A DNA stretch of 60,234 nt from Candidatus Saccharibacteria bacterium RIFCSPHIGHO2_12_FULL_44_22 (GTDB lineage Bacteria > Patescibacteriota > Saccharimonadia > Saccharimonadales > Saccharimonadaceae). This document shows, in pieces, positions 9,022 to 17,386 of the stretch. Both the position numbers and the translations under genes were made by a program. Each line of letters begins with the position of its first letter. Within the stretch, counting starts at the first letter, position 1. The notes below the pieces were generated by a model. That model worked only from the letters and a program-made list of their open reading frames with translations. It ran no database searches and was not told the DNA's origin. Location: NCBI GenBank assembly GCA_001790515.1, contig MGCS01000011.1:112251-172484 (forward strand). Direction: 5' to 3'.

Positions 9022-9046
9022 ATAAAAAGTGCTGTCTCAAGCACTT
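9022..9046 (-). terminator. weak hairpin after proS
   Basis: On the minus strand AAGTGCT pairs with AGCACTT over a TGAGAC loop and is followed by a short T-rich stretch. It may partly terminate proS or act in the greA leader. Confidence 0.4.
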
Positions 9047-9094
9047 GCTGCAACTTCTGATCCCTTGCAAACCCCCACTCGAAGTTGTTTACAG

Positions 9095-10336
9095 TTAATT
9101 TAGTTTAGCAATCAGCTCGTCGCGTGTCAATATTTCCGTCACACCGGTCGCTCGAACAGTATATTCGTACTGCCCGTTTTCGCGTAATCGATCGCTGACG
9201 GTGACTCGATATGGGATACCCATCAGTTCGGCGTCGGCAAATTTCGCACCTGGTCGCTCATCACGGTCGTCGTATAGAACCTCAATGCCTTTGTCGGTCA
9301 GTTCCTGATACAGTGTATCCGCGTCAGTAATAGCTTCATCGCCACCGATTCTTACGAGACATACTTTTGCTGGCGCAATACTCTCTGGCCAGATTAATCC
9401 TTTGTCGTCAGCATATTTCTCGACAATAACACCCATAACACGAGTAATACCAATACCATACGACGCAAGAAATATCGGCTTTTTTATTCCATCACTATCA
9501 GTAAAAAACATATTCATTTTTTCGGATTTTTCGGTACCGAATTTGAATATATTCCCAACTTCCGCGCTTTTCACTGCAGTTAATTGATTTTTATCAACAC
9601 CCAGTTCTGCCGTTGCGTCGTCGAGCACTTCTTCGTTAACAGCAATAGTACGGTCGTCGTTAACATACAATATATCTTCACCGGCATCACAAATTGTCTG
9701 AAATTCATGACTAAATTTTGTGAATGATCCACCCGAGGCAAACGTGACGAACGTGCTATCACCTAGTCCAAACCTTTCGTAGCAGCGCTTGTAGGCTTCG
9801 ATAACTTTATCATAATACCGATCCATGTCTTCTTGCGTTGTATGCAAGCTGTACAGATCTTTCATGACAAATTCTCGACCTCGCATGATACCACTTTTTG
9901 CGCGTAGTTCATTGCGTAGTTTCGTCTGGAACTGATATACACTTGTTGGTAGATCTTTGTAGCTCTTAACAAACTGCTGCATCATCTCCAGGATCGCTTC
10001 TTCATGACTCCACGCCAGTCCTAAATCAGTGTCGTCTTTGAGCTTCGTCTTGAACCAAACGTCGACGGTTTCATCGTCCCAGCGTCCCGTACCTTCCCAA
10101 GTCTCTTTTTTCTGCAAACTCGTCATAATGAGTTCTTGACCACCGATAGCATTCATTTCTTCACGGACGATCTGCTTTATGTTCTCAAGAACTCGCAGTC
10201 CTAACGGTGTATACGCATACACACCTGCCATTACTTTATATACGTAGCCAGCACGAATTAATAGTTGCGCATTTTTCGCAATCTCATCTGCCGGTGCAGT
10301 TTTGCTTGTTTTGGTAAATAGTTGACTGATTTTCAT
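9095..10336 (-). CDS. proS: prolyl-tRNA synthetase, short form without the INS editing domain
   Basis: 413 aa. It charges tRNA-Pro. Class II motifs are clear: motif 2 region in TKLRNELRAKSGIMRGREF, motif 3 in SYGIGITRVMG, then the anticodon-binding domain with the typical DDRDERPGAKFADAELMG segment. Standard bacterial ProRS is about 570 aa and has a ~180-residue editing insertion between motifs 2 and 3; here that segment is only a short linker (CDAGEDILYVNDD to EVGNIFKFGT). The enzyme therefore probably cannot hydrolyse Ala-tRNA-Pro in cis. A strong AGGAGG ribosome site precedes the ATG. The CPBP protease gene ends 3 nt upstream, so they share a transcript. Confidence 0.95.
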   Translation of the reverse strand: MKISQLFTKTSKTAPADEIAKNAQLLIRAGYVYKVMAGVYAYTPLGLRVLENIKQIVREEMNAIGGQELIMTSLQKKETWEGTGRWDDETVDVWFKTKLKDDTDLGLAWSHEEAILEMMQQFVKSYKDLPTSVYQFQTKLRNELRAKSGIMRGREFVMKDLYSLHTTQEDMDRYYDKVIEAYKRCYERFGLGDSTFVTFASGGSFTKFSHEFQTICDAGEDILYVNDDRTIAVNEEVLDDATAELGVDKNQLTAVKSAEVGNIFKFGTEKSEKMNMFFTDSDGIKKPIFLASYGIGITRVMGVIVEKYADDKGLIWPESIAPAKVCLVRIGGDEAITDADTLYQELTDKGIEVLYDDRDERPGAKFADAELMGIPYRVTVSDRLRENGQYEYTVRATGVTEILTRDELIAKLN

Positions 10337-10339
10337 ACG

Positions 10340-11227
10340 TTACCCTCCTAATCCTGGTGTGACGACTGATCCAATAAATATAAAGTAAAAAGCGATACCG
10401 TTCTTGAGCATATGCAGTAGCACTCCTGCCCATATACTACCAGTTATTTCGCGAAGACTACAGAGCACCAAACTAAGCGCAAACACATCAACGGCAACAT
10501 TCCATTGCCCATGAATCACCCCAAATATGACACTCGTTACGATCGCTGCAATCCAAATCGGCACCGCGCCACGTAGCTTGCCGTAGAGATACCCGCGAAA
10601 TAGCACTTCTTCGGCGATTGGCGCAACAACAACAAGCGTCGTAAAGGCCAAGATATAACTCGCCTGGTCGTTTAAGGCTTTAAATCCAATGTCCTGGGCC
10701 TGGTCGACTGGAAACGATGGCACTACGAATACAACAAGATTCAACAGCGCGACAGACACCAAGCTATATACAATCACCGCAAGTGGCGCCAGCCCAATAT
10801 CCATCCATGTCATTAGTCGTGTTAGCCCAAGTGTCTCCAGACTAATCACCTTTTTGGTTACCAGATATTGACCCCCGAACGCAATTACAAATGACAATAC
10901 GTAGATGACAGCCGCCGAGAGTGTCTGCAGAGCTGCGTCAGGTATAAGCGTTTCTACGTCAATGCCCGTAAACGACAAGACCTGAAAAACAATCGATACA
11001 ATTAAAACAGCGAGAATAAATGACGTGATAACCCATGCTGGATAAAGCAGCAGCGCCGACCAGTTGCGATGTTTTTTAGGGCCAGGTGAAGGTTGCTCTG
11101 TGCGATGTTTAGTTGCGATAGATACGAGTTTTTTAATATGCTTTGGCGTATGAACCACAGATGCCTTGGTGGTATCACTATGCTTTTTTGTGCTGTTTTT
11201 AGTGCTATTTGATGAGTTTTGAGACAT
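10340..11227 (-). CDS. CPBP-family intramembrane metalloprotease
   Basis: 295 aa. After a charged N-terminal tail of about 65 residues come some eight hydrophobic helices. The family signatures are present: EEVLFRGYLYG (motif 1, two Glu and Arg), FGVIHGQWN (motif 2, His) and a final LLHMLKN motif (His/Asn). CPBP (CAAX/Abi-type) proteins cleave within or near membranes; the substrate is unknown. The start overlaps the end of the M50 protease gene by 23 nt, so two unrelated intramembrane proteases are encoded in one operon. Confidence 0.88.
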   Translation of the reverse strand: MSQNSSNSTKNSTKKHSDTTKASVVHTPKHIKKLVSIATKHRTEQPSPGPKKHRNWSALLLYPAWVITSFILAVLIVSIVFQVLSFTGIDVETLIPDAALQTLSAAVIYVLSFVIAFGGQYLVTKKVISLETLGLTRLMTWMDIGLAPLAVIVYSLVSVALLNLVVFVVPSFPVDQAQDIGFKALNDQASYILAFTTLVVVAPIAEEVLFRGYLYGKLRGAVPIWIAAIVTSVIFGVIHGQWNVAVDVFALSLVLCSLREITGSIWAGVLLHMLKNGIAFYFIFIGSVVTPGLGG

Positions 11228-12353
11228 CTAAGACTGTTACCACGACGACGAGCGCCATTAAAGTTAAGAATCCGGCGGCTTGTATTTTTTCTTCGCGCTC
11301 TTCGGTTAGCTTGCGTTTAAAAAGTCTGAATGCAGCCATAGTAAACCAGCGCCCGCCATCAAGAGCAGGAATAGGCAAAACATTCATCACCGCCAGCGTT
11401 AATGATATCAATGCAGATATCAACACAAGATACGACAAACCCGCTTGTTGCGCCGCCGGGAATAATACACCTAGTATCCCCACAGGTCCTGCAACACTAT
11501 CACCCGCCGCCGCAAGCTCTTTATTGCCCGCTTCGCGTGTTTTGTCATTGCCGCTCAATTGTGACAGTAACCCGCCACCAAAATTACCCACCAGACTACC
11601 AAGACCTTTGAATGTCTCTGTCGTCAACTGACCTGTCAGGACAACGCCAACAATCGGGGCAGACCAGGTAGCCTGCGTATAGCTCTGTTGTGCAGTCCCT
11701 ACGCCCAGATATCCTTTATTATTGTCGTTGTCGCCTCGGAGTGTCACGTCTGTGCGCTGTTCACGCCCATTTCGATCATAGATAACTTCAACTGTCTGTC
11801 CTTTTCTCTCCGCTGCCTTAGACACCAGCGACTGCGCCGTTGGCACTTCTTCACCACCAAAACGAATAATAGCGTCATTCTTTTGCAGCCCAGCTTTTTC
11901 AGCTGGTGAATCTTTCGTGACCGTACTCAGCGTGACTGGCTGTGTTACCGTTGTTGTGTCGCTCGCAATTGAAAACTGATTCGGAATAACCTGCGGCAGT
12001 CCAGTTACGGCCAGTACAGCCAATAGAACTACTGCAGTCAGCCAGTTAATAACAACACCAGCAAGCAAGATCTTTGTTTTTACCCAAAATGACGCTGCAC
12101 CATAATCACCCTTACCTGTTGCCGCATCGTGTTCACCCTGCAACTTGACGAACCCACCAAGCGGTAGCCAGTTTACAGTGAATAGAATGCCATTTTTGAG
12201 TTTCTTACCCCAAGCTTTCGGCGGAAACCCGATGCCAAATTCTTCAACAACAACACCGTTACGACGTGCGACAATTGCATGTCCCAATTCGTGCAATACA
12301 ACCAAAATTGTCAATATCAACGCACCAACAATTATTCCAAATACTAGTTCCAT
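11205..12353 (-). CDS. rseP: M50 site-2 intramembrane zinc protease (RseP-like)
   Basis: 382 aa starting at ATG 12353, with GGAGG 5 nt before it. HELGHA near residue 22 in the first helix supplies the zinc-binding His pair and catalytic Glu; the third ligand lies in NVLPIPALDGGR in a late helix. One PDZ domain lies between (about residues 150-230, TKDSPAEKAGLQKNDAIIRFGGE). Site-2 proteases of this type cut membrane-spanning substrates such as anti-sigma factors or remnant signal peptides. No sigma/anti-sigma pair is visible nearby. Followed by the CPBP protease and proS. Confidence 0.92.
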   Translation of the reverse strand: MELVFGIIVGALILTILVVLHELGHAIVARRNGVVVEEFGIGFPPKAWGKKLKNGILFTVNWLPLGGFVKLQGEHDAATGKGDYGAASFWVKTKILLAGVVINWLTAVVLLAVLAVTGLPQVIPNQFSIASDTTTVTQPVTLSTVTKDSPAEKAGLQKNDAIIRFGGEEVPTAQSLVSKAAERKGQTVEVIYDRNGREQRTDVTLRGDNDNNKGYLGVGTAQQSYTQATWSAPIVGVVLTGQLTTETFKGLGSLVGNFGGGLLSQLSGNDKTREAGNKELAAAGDSVAGPVGILGVLFPAAQQAGLSYLVLISALISLTLAVMNVLPIPALDGGRWFTMAAFRLFKRKLTEEREEKIQAAGFLTLMALVVVVTVLDVSKLIK

Positions 12354-12417
12354 CAATCCTCCAGATTTTCAGTCGATAAATAGCTGTTACCAGTATACAA
12401 TTCAAATAGCGGTTTGA

Positions 12418-12816
12418 CTACTGTGAATCATCGAGGTATTTTTGCAAAAGAACTATATCATTTTGATCTTTTGATCGGTTATGTTTCTTCTTCCATTCCA
12501 AAACGGATTTTGGGTGACAAAATCGCACACTATCGATCGTTACACCCCCGTTCCATAACTGAGTGAAATGAGAGACGCCGTCAACATCCCAAGATAGCCA
12601 AATCTCTTGATCGTCTTTTTCAAGCACTTCTTCGTTATGCCTTATGAAGTAATTATAATCACCACTAGACTTCAGTTCGGCAAATAATTTCTCTGACGCC
12701 ACTAGGTCAATGTCATCGCTCCGCCGCAATCCAAGCGCATCCATAACCCCGCTCCCGATGACCACAATCTGATCAAGCGGTAGACCCGTCGCTACAACTC
12801 GATCTGTGATCCGCAT
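12418..12816 (-). CDS. nucleotidyltransferase-fold protein, small
   Basis: 132 aa. The segment VIGSGVMDALGLRRSDDIDL matches the minimal nucleotidyltransferase pattern GS-x(9-12)-DxD, with the Asp pair that binds metal. The rest is short, with a final WKKKHNRSKDQNDI that resembles the helical tail of small NTase proteins. No substrate can be named. The start overlaps the frr stop by 1 nt (TGATG), so it is translated from the frr message. Confidence 0.7.
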   Translation of the reverse strand: MRITDRVVATGLPLDQIVVIGSGVMDALGLRRSDDIDLVASEKLFAELKSSGDYNYFIRHNEEVLEKDDQEIWLSWDVDGVSHFTQLWNGGVTIDSVRFCHPKSVLEWKKKHNRSKDQNDIVLLQKYLDDSQ

Positions 12817-13370
12817 CAGATCGTCAGTATATCTTTTTCTTTAGCACGAAACGCAATGTCGATCTTCTCTTGGTAATCGCTCATTAATTTGTCGAATTCC
12901 TTCTCGATTGCCTTCACATCATCTTCGGACAATTCTTTGGCATCTTTTTTGCGCTTAGCATCCTTTAGTCCATCCTGACGGATATTACGCAGTGCGATAC
13001 GAGCTTCTTCTACCTTTTCGCCCGTTTGTTTGACGAGTAATTTGCGACGTTCCTCAGTGAGGGGAGGCACAGGGACGCGAATCAAACGACCATCATCTGA
13101 TGGATTAAAGCCAAGGCTTTGGTCATTTCGAATTGCCGCAGCAATTGATTGAATGTTGCCCGGGTCGAACGGTGTGATCTGCAGTAGCTGCGGTTCTGGC
13201 GCTGTCACATTTGCCGCTTGATTCAAAGGTAATTTCGTTCCATACACTTCAACAGTAATACTGTCCAGCATTGATGGATGTGCACGACCAGTGCGGACTT
13301 TTTTTAGTTCTTCTTCGAAGTGCTCTAACGCACCAGTCATTTTTAATTCATAAGTGTCAGTATCAAACAT
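12816..13370 (-). CDS. frr: ribosome recycling factor
   Basis: 184 aa, the usual length. Splits post-termination ribosomes with EF-G. Typical sequences are KVRTGRAHPSMLDSITVEVYG near the N-terminus, the domain II hinge, and DGRLIRVPVPPLTEERRKLLVKQ leading into the long helix. Upstream is TAATAT at 13377-13382, only 6 nt from the ATG, so the gene is probably leaderless. Confidence 0.95.
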   Translation of the reverse strand: MFDTDTYELKMTGALEHFEEELKKVRTGRAHPSMLDSITVEVYGTKLPLNQAANVTAPEPQLLQITPFDPGNIQSIAAAIRNDQSLGFNPSDDGRLIRVPVPPLTEERRKLLVKQTGEKVEEARIALRNIRQDGLKDAKRKKDAKELSEDDVKAIEKEFDKLMSDYQEKIDIAFRAKEKDILTI

Positions 13371-13399
13371 ACTACTATATTATCACGACAACATTACTA

Positions 13400-14116
13400 C
13401 TAGTTATGAAAAACCGGGGTACTTGGACTAAATACGACTGGGATTGATACGCCATGCACTTCCGTATCGACGGGTAATGTATCGAGAACTTGCAAAAATC
13501 GTGCTCTCATCTCAGGACCAGCTGTATCATCCGCCATAGATACCAAAAAATCAGTTAGATCTTCTGAGGAAAATTCCTGGCATATCCGTTGGGATAGCGG
13601 CGTCACTTTTTGACCACGAACATTCATAGCGCTTGAGAATAACACAGTTGGAGTGCTAGTGAGCGTCACTTCACCCGTCGGTGCAGTTGTCTTATCGACA
13701 ATTAATAGAGTAGTGTAAGAATCACTTAACTGGCCATCCTCGCCGACCCTACCAAATGTTGATGAAATGAGCCTTACTGATCGCTTAGTACCGTCACTGC
13801 TTTCCATATCTGCAAGTGGAGTGCCCAATGCATAACCACCCTGTGGGGCTTGATCCTTTGCCGTTCGCTGGAGAACACCTTTGCTATCGTAAGCACCAGT
13901 AGTTGACCGACATGGCATAATATTTACTTTACTATCATCAATAGTAAGTATAAACCTAGCATTAATGCTTGGCGTGGGATCATCCCCGTACACCCTACGG
14001 ATTGTTGCACTCATAATCCCATTCGCTTGTTCAGCACTCAGAAGCTCTCGCTCATTACGTTCGAATGACTGGCTTGCCGGGTCATAATTAGATGATGGTG
14101 TATTATTATGATTCAT
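13400..14116 (-). CDS. unknown 238-aa soluble protein
   Basis: 238 aa, no signal peptide or membrane helix. Composition is balanced, with beta-rich central text (RFILTIDDSKVNI, SYTTLLIVDKTTAPTGEVTLTS). No motif recognised. The promoter is close to consensus: TTGACA, 17 nt, TATAAT, with the ATG 13 nt further on and no Shine-Dalgarno sequence. It sits between frr and a GC-rich membrane-protein gene on the other strand. Confidence 0.65.
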   Translation of the reverse strand: MNHNNTPSSNYDPASQSFERNERELLSAEQANGIMSATIRRVYGDDPTPSINARFILTIDDSKVNIMPCRSTTGAYDSKGVLQRTAKDQAPQGGYALGTPLADMESSDGTKRSVRLISSTFGRVGEDGQLSDSYTTLLIVDKTTAPTGEVTLTSTPTVLFSSAMNVRGQKVTPLSQRICQEFSSEDLTDFLVSMADDTAGPEMRARFLQVLDTLPVDTEVHGVSIPVVFSPSTPVFHN

Positions 14117-14129
14117 GATTATTTTTTAT

Positions 14130-14158
14130 ATTATATCAAATTATTATGCTTATGTCAA
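14130..14158 (-). promoter_or_regulatory. consensus promoter of the 238-aa gene
   Basis: Minus strand: TTGACA (14153-14158), 17-nt spacer, TATAAT (14130-14135). Both hexamers are perfect consensus. The leader is short and A/T-only, without a ribosome site. Confidence 0.75.
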
Positions 14159-14276
14159 CTTTATTATTGATATAATCTTAACAATATGATAAAATATGTT
14201 TAGTTCTTTGTCATCACCATTTCGCACTAAAATCAGCTCGATCATATCAAGACATACTACACCTCGGAGGTGCACA

Positions 14277-14555
14277 GTGCTCTACTTCTCGATCTTCTCC
14301 ATCGCCCTGTTGGTTTTCGTCATCATCGGATTACTCAACCGTAGTAGCGACTATCGGTTGCAGTTCTTCGCGACCTCTGCGCTGCTGTTCGCCATCCTAC
14401 TAATGTGGGTGGTACGAAACGCAGTTCACGATGAACCACCAGTCGGAGACAAGCCGGTTGTCTGGGCATTCCTGGTTGCAATGACAGCCACCATCATCCT
14501 CGCATTCGCGTGGGTGCAATCTGTCATTGCCCCAACACGTTCCAGGCAACAGTAG
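14277..14555 (+). CDS. small three-helix membrane protein, GC-rich and possibly acquired
   Basis: 92 aa starting at GTG 14277. The start is set by GGAGG placed 6 nt upstream; an ATG at 14196 in the same frame lacks a ribosome site. Three hydrophobic helices occupy roughly residues 1-18, 27-46 and 58-80 (WAFLVAMTATIILAFAW). G+C in this gene is visibly higher than in neighbours, the ribosome site is stronger and its terminator is GC-rich. The family is not recognised. Confidence 0.6.
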   Translation: MLYFSIFSIALLVFVIIGLLNRSSDYRLQFFATSALLFAILLMWVVRNAVHDEPPVGDKPVVWAFLVAMTATIILAFAWVQSVIAPTRSRQQ

Positions 14556-14712
14556 CCCAGGACGCCGAAAGTGTGACTCGTGACTAACCGCACGCCGAGC
14601 CGATCAATCTGCGTGCTCGTTTACGGACACAAGAGAAGCAATCAGTGGTGACGAATAAAGAACACGAGTAGCAAATAAACTGTCGCTTAACTAACAGTTA
14701 CTAGCCACTCGC
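14556..14712 (+). other. non-coding stretch after the GC-rich membrane-protein gene
   Basis: About 157 nt between the stop codon and the GC-rich terminator. No ORF longer than about a dozen codons and no recognised RNA family. It may be a long 3' untranslated region of the same transcript. Confidence 0.4.
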
Positions 14713-14742
14713 GGCCCCTCTACCCAGAGGGGCCTTCTTCTT
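14713..14742 (+). terminator. GC-rich intrinsic terminator
   Basis: GGCCCCTC and GAGGGGCC form a perfect 8-bp stem with a TACCCA loop, followed by TTCTTCTT. Closes the transcript of the GC-rich membrane-protein gene. Confidence 0.85.
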
Positions 14743-14775
14743 ACTCATCCTAAAATGACTAAGTTAAAGCAGAAT

Positions 14776-14811
14776 AACAAAACAACCTGCGGTATTGCAG
14801 GTTGTTTTGTT
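14776..14811. terminator. hairpin terminator downstream of tsf
   Basis: AACAAAACAACCTGC pairs with GCAGGTTGTTTTGTT around GGTATT. On the minus strand it ends the rpsB-tsf operon. Confidence 0.85.
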
Positions 14812-14831
14812 AAAATTTTATTTACACGATT

Positions 14832-15428
14832 CTATTCAGTAACGCCAAGTTCAATTCGCTTGAACTGAGAAACACGGATGTTCTCACCGCTCTTTGCGAT
14901 CTGTTCTTTGATTCGTTGACCAACAGTCATACTATCATCAAGTACGAATGTCTGCTCACTCAATACAAGTTCTGCGAAGTGCTTCTTTAGCTGGCCTTCG
15001 ACAATCTTGTCGGCCATGTCAGCTGGTTTGCTTTTCAGTGCATCACTTTCAAGTAGTTCTTGCTTTTTCGCATCATAATCAGCGGCAGGAACATCTTCAA
15101 TAGTCGAATATTTTGGTGCCATTGCGGCAATTTGCATCGCGATTTGGTGTGCGAATTCTTTAAATTCAGGTAAACGTGCCACGAAATCAGTCTCGCAGTT
15201 TACTTCGACAACAACACCAATTCGGTCGCTATGTACATAGCTTTCGATCAGACCCTCACGAGTCTCACGATCACCTTTTTTCTCAGCCTTGGTAATGCCT
15301 TTTTTGCGCATTGCTTCAAGCGCTTTGTCGAAATCACCATCAGCCTCAACCAACGCTTTTTTTGCATCAGTCAGACCAATTCCAGTCAGTTCTTTTAGCT
15401 TTTTGATATCGTCAATAGTTACGCCCAT
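14832..15428 (-). CDS. tsf: elongation factor Ts
   Basis: 198 aa, shorter than the 280-aa E. coli protein and similar to compact forms. It is the nucleotide exchange factor for EF-Tu. The N-terminal UBA-like module (KKLKELTGIGLTDAKKALVEADGDFDKAL) is followed by the conserved GLIESYVHSDRIGVVVEVNCETDFVAR core; the second subdomain is abbreviated. The gene follows rpsB with a 3-nt gap, and its AGAGGAG ribosome site lies inside the rpsB end. Confidence 0.95.
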   Translation of the reverse strand: MGVTIDDIKKLKELTGIGLTDAKKALVEADGDFDKALEAMRKKGITKAEKKGDRETREGLIESYVHSDRIGVVVEVNCETDFVARLPEFKEFAHQIAMQIAAMAPKYSTIEDVPAADYDAKKQELLESDALKSKPADMADKIVEGQLKKHFAELVLSEQTFVLDDSMTVGQRIKEQIAKSGENIRVSQFKRIELGVTE

Positions 15429-15431
15429 CGT

Positions 15432-16139
15432 CTATTTCTCCTCTGTTTTAGCTGTTCCTGCACCTTCACGGACTGCTGCAGTAAAGTAATCTAGTAGTAG
15501 TTGAATGCCTTTGATTGCATCATCATTACCAGGAACGACGTAGTCAACCAAGCTTGGATCTGCATTTGTGTCTACAACCCCGACAACAGGAATACCTAGC
15601 GTCTTTGCTTCTTTGATTGCATTTGCATCAGTTAATACGTCAACAACAACGATAGCACCTGGCTTGCCACTAAGGTCTTTGATACCACCATATTTCAGAT
15701 TTAGTTCATCGATTTCTTCTTGGAAACGCTGTACTTCAAGCTTGTTGTAGCGCTTTTCTAGGTCGCCACTTGCCATACGTGACTCTAGATCATGTAGTTT
15801 TTTGGTTTGCTGCGCGACAGTTGCGACGTTTGTTAGCATACCACCAACCCATCGTTCAGTCACAAATGGCTGATTAACACTTTCAGCAGCGGCACGAACA
15901 ATGTCTTTTGCTTGCTTTTTTGTCCCTACAAATAGAACTTTTTTGCCACTAGCGGCAACTTTAGTAAGAAATGGTAATGCAACATCCAAACCTTCGACAG
16001 TCTTTACCAAGTCAATGATGTGACTTTCCTGGCGTTTGCTGTGGATGTATGGTGCCATCTTTGGGTGCCATCGGCTGGTTTTGTGTCCAAAGTGAACGCC
16101 AGCTTCGAGCAAGTCTTTAATATCGACAGTTACTGCCAT
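15432..16139 (-). CDS. rpsB: 30S ribosomal protein uS2
   Basis: 235 aa starting at MAVTVDIKDLLEAGVHFGHKTSRWHPKM. The start is fixed by AAGGAG 8 nt before the ATG at 16139; an in-frame codon eight residues upstream overlaps that ribosome site. Family landmarks: HFGHKTSRWHPKMAPYI, FVGTKKQAKDIV, ERWVGGMLTN and PVVGVVDTNADPSLVDYVVPGNDDA. Forms the classic rpsB-tsf operon and has a clear promoter at 16234-16262. Confidence 0.96.
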   Translation of the reverse strand: MAVTVDIKDLLEAGVHFGHKTSRWHPKMAPYIHSKRQESHIIDLVKTVEGLDVALPFLTKVAASGKKVLFVGTKKQAKDIVRAAAESVNQPFVTERWVGGMLTNVATVAQQTKKLHDLESRMASGDLEKRYNKLEVQRFQEEIDELNLKYGGIKDLSGKPGAIVVVDVLTDANAIKEAKTLGIPVVGVVDTNADPSLVDYVVPGNDDAIKGIQLLLDYFTAAVREGAGTAKTEEK

Positions 16140-16233
16140 AATTGTGAACTCCTTGTTCCTCACTACCCGCTCTGATCGATCAATCGTTCAGGAGTATGCG
16201 AGTAGTTGTGTCATTAAATATTGTTACTAGGTT

Positions 16234-16262
16234 ATTCTATCCTTTTAATGAGGATTTGGCAA
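16234..16262 (-). promoter_or_regulatory. promoter of the rpsB-tsf operon
   Basis: Minus strand TTGCCA (16257-16262), 17-nt spacer, TAGAAT (16234-16239). The resulting leader is about 90 nt, long for this window, and could hold a ribosomal-protein feedback element, but I cannot define one. Confidence 0.7.
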
Positions 16263-16270
16263 GGGTAGAG

Positions 16271-17128
16271 CTAATACGTGTCCATGCCGAACTCACGACC
16301 CCGCAATCGAGCTGCTTCAATGATTTCTGATATTTTGTCGTCCGATAAGCCAAGCCCACGACCAACAAACAATACATGTTTATCGTAGTCTTTTTCCCTA
16401 TCGTTCTCGGTAGGTGCAACCGCACCCCGAACGTCAGCCGTAAATTGATCAATGCCGGCGGCGAAGCTATCCAAATCTTCTCCCTTCGAAAGCGCTTCAT
16501 CTGCAACATGCTTCAGTGCGTCCTTTAGTTGCTCACCACCAAGAACCATTGCAGTAATATGATCGTCTTGAATGTCATGAGCATAGTATGCCGCATCGCC
16601 AGTCGAAATAGGATATCTTCCCTCGGAGAAAGTTTTGAGGTAGTCATTGCTATCAATAAGTCCTTGGTCTGGGAAGCAGCGCACATCAACACCTAGTTTT
16701 GCAGCGTGACGCACTACTGTTTCTGGGGTCGGCACAGATTTTGCCGCACTATATGCATTTTCATATTTGTACCCTAGCTTTGCTAATAATGCCTGACTAT
16801 TGCCAGTGTTTGCAGTTAAGCCTTGATACATACCCTCAATGTATTTACCGTCGTTATCTTGCGTAACGACAATATTTCTATCAAAAAACGGATCAGTTGC
16901 ATCAGGTGACCCGACTGCGTAGTTACCGGCTGGAAGGCTATTCATAGCACTTGGAAGAAGCCTTCTGTTATACGGCTGCTCGCCTACCGAAGACCCTTCA
17001 AACACCGCAATATCTTCTGGGAGATTTGTCCTGACTGTAACTCCATCGATAATACGATCCGATAAGACTAGCCTATCGATACCCGCTTCGCTTTCAAACG
17101 GATTAGGTGGCGTATACATATCACCCAT
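16271..17128 (-). CDS. unknown 285-aa protein
   Basis: 285 aa, cytoplasmic by sequence (no signal peptide or membrane helix). No motif recognised; the C-terminal 60 residues (ENDREKDYDKHVLFVGRGLGLSDDK) look like a folded helical segment. The ATG at 17128 overlaps the stop of a 60-aa ORF by 1 nt (TAATG); a second in-frame ATG lies three codons later. Both genes belong to one transcript starting at the promoter 17329-17357. Confidence 0.65.
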   Translation of the reverse strand: MGDMYTPPNPFESEAGIDRLVLSDRIIDGVTVRTNLPEDIAVFEGSSVGEQPYNRRLLPSAMNSLPAGNYAVGSPDATDPFFDRNIVVTQDNDGKYIEGMYQGLTANTGNSQALLAKLGYKYENAYSAAKSVPTPETVVRHAAKLGVDVRCFPDQGLIDSNDYLKTFSEGRYPISTGDAAYYAHDIQDDHITAMVLGGEQLKDALKHVADEALSKGEDLDSFAAGIDQFTADVRGAVAPTENDREKDYDKHVLFVGRGLGLSDDKISEIIEAARLRGREFGMDTY

Positions 17129-17310
17129 TACCGCCCACCGTTCCCATCTGCAGTAGCTTTGGTCGCTATTTTAATCCCGTCGTCTTTGCTAGATGTAGAT
17201 TCAATCCCTGATAACACGTCTTGTATGTGCCATGACTCGTTAGTGGCAGTATCATGTTTAGTATTGATAGAAGATTCCTGAAGGTTGTCGTTCATTTTTT
17301 GTTTTTGTCA
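17128..17310 (-). CDS. 60-aa small protein coupled to the 285-aa gene
   Basis: Open frame from ATG 17310 to TAA 17128. The peptide begins MTKTKNERQPQES and contains SWHIQDVLSGIEST; it is hydrophilic and looks disordered. It is placed between a consensus promoter and the 285-aa gene and overlaps that gene's ATG by 1 nt, which argues for real translation. No Shine-Dalgarno sequence; the leader is A-rich. No relative recognised. Confidence 0.55.
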
Positions 17311-17328
17311 TTTATTTTGCTTATATCT

Positions 17329-17357
17329 AATTATACATAATATTGTAATAAAGTCAA
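17329..17357 (-). promoter_or_regulatory. promoter of the 60-aa/285-aa operon
   Basis: Minus strand TTGACT (17352-17357), 17-nt spacer ending in TATG, TATAAT (17329-17334). Same design as the promoters at 4161, 14130, 18208, 34511 and 59119. Confidence 0.72.
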
Positions 17358-17386
17358 TATAGTTATATTAAATACATGTCTGATGA

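Noticed and set aside
14556-14712. tmRNA, RNase P RNA or SRP RNA downstream of the GC-rich gene
   Set aside because: Too short and without the conserved ends or loops of these RNAs.
16140-16233. Defined bS2/uS2 autoregulatory leader
   Set aside because: The leader is long enough, but I could not draw a convincing conserved fold by eye.
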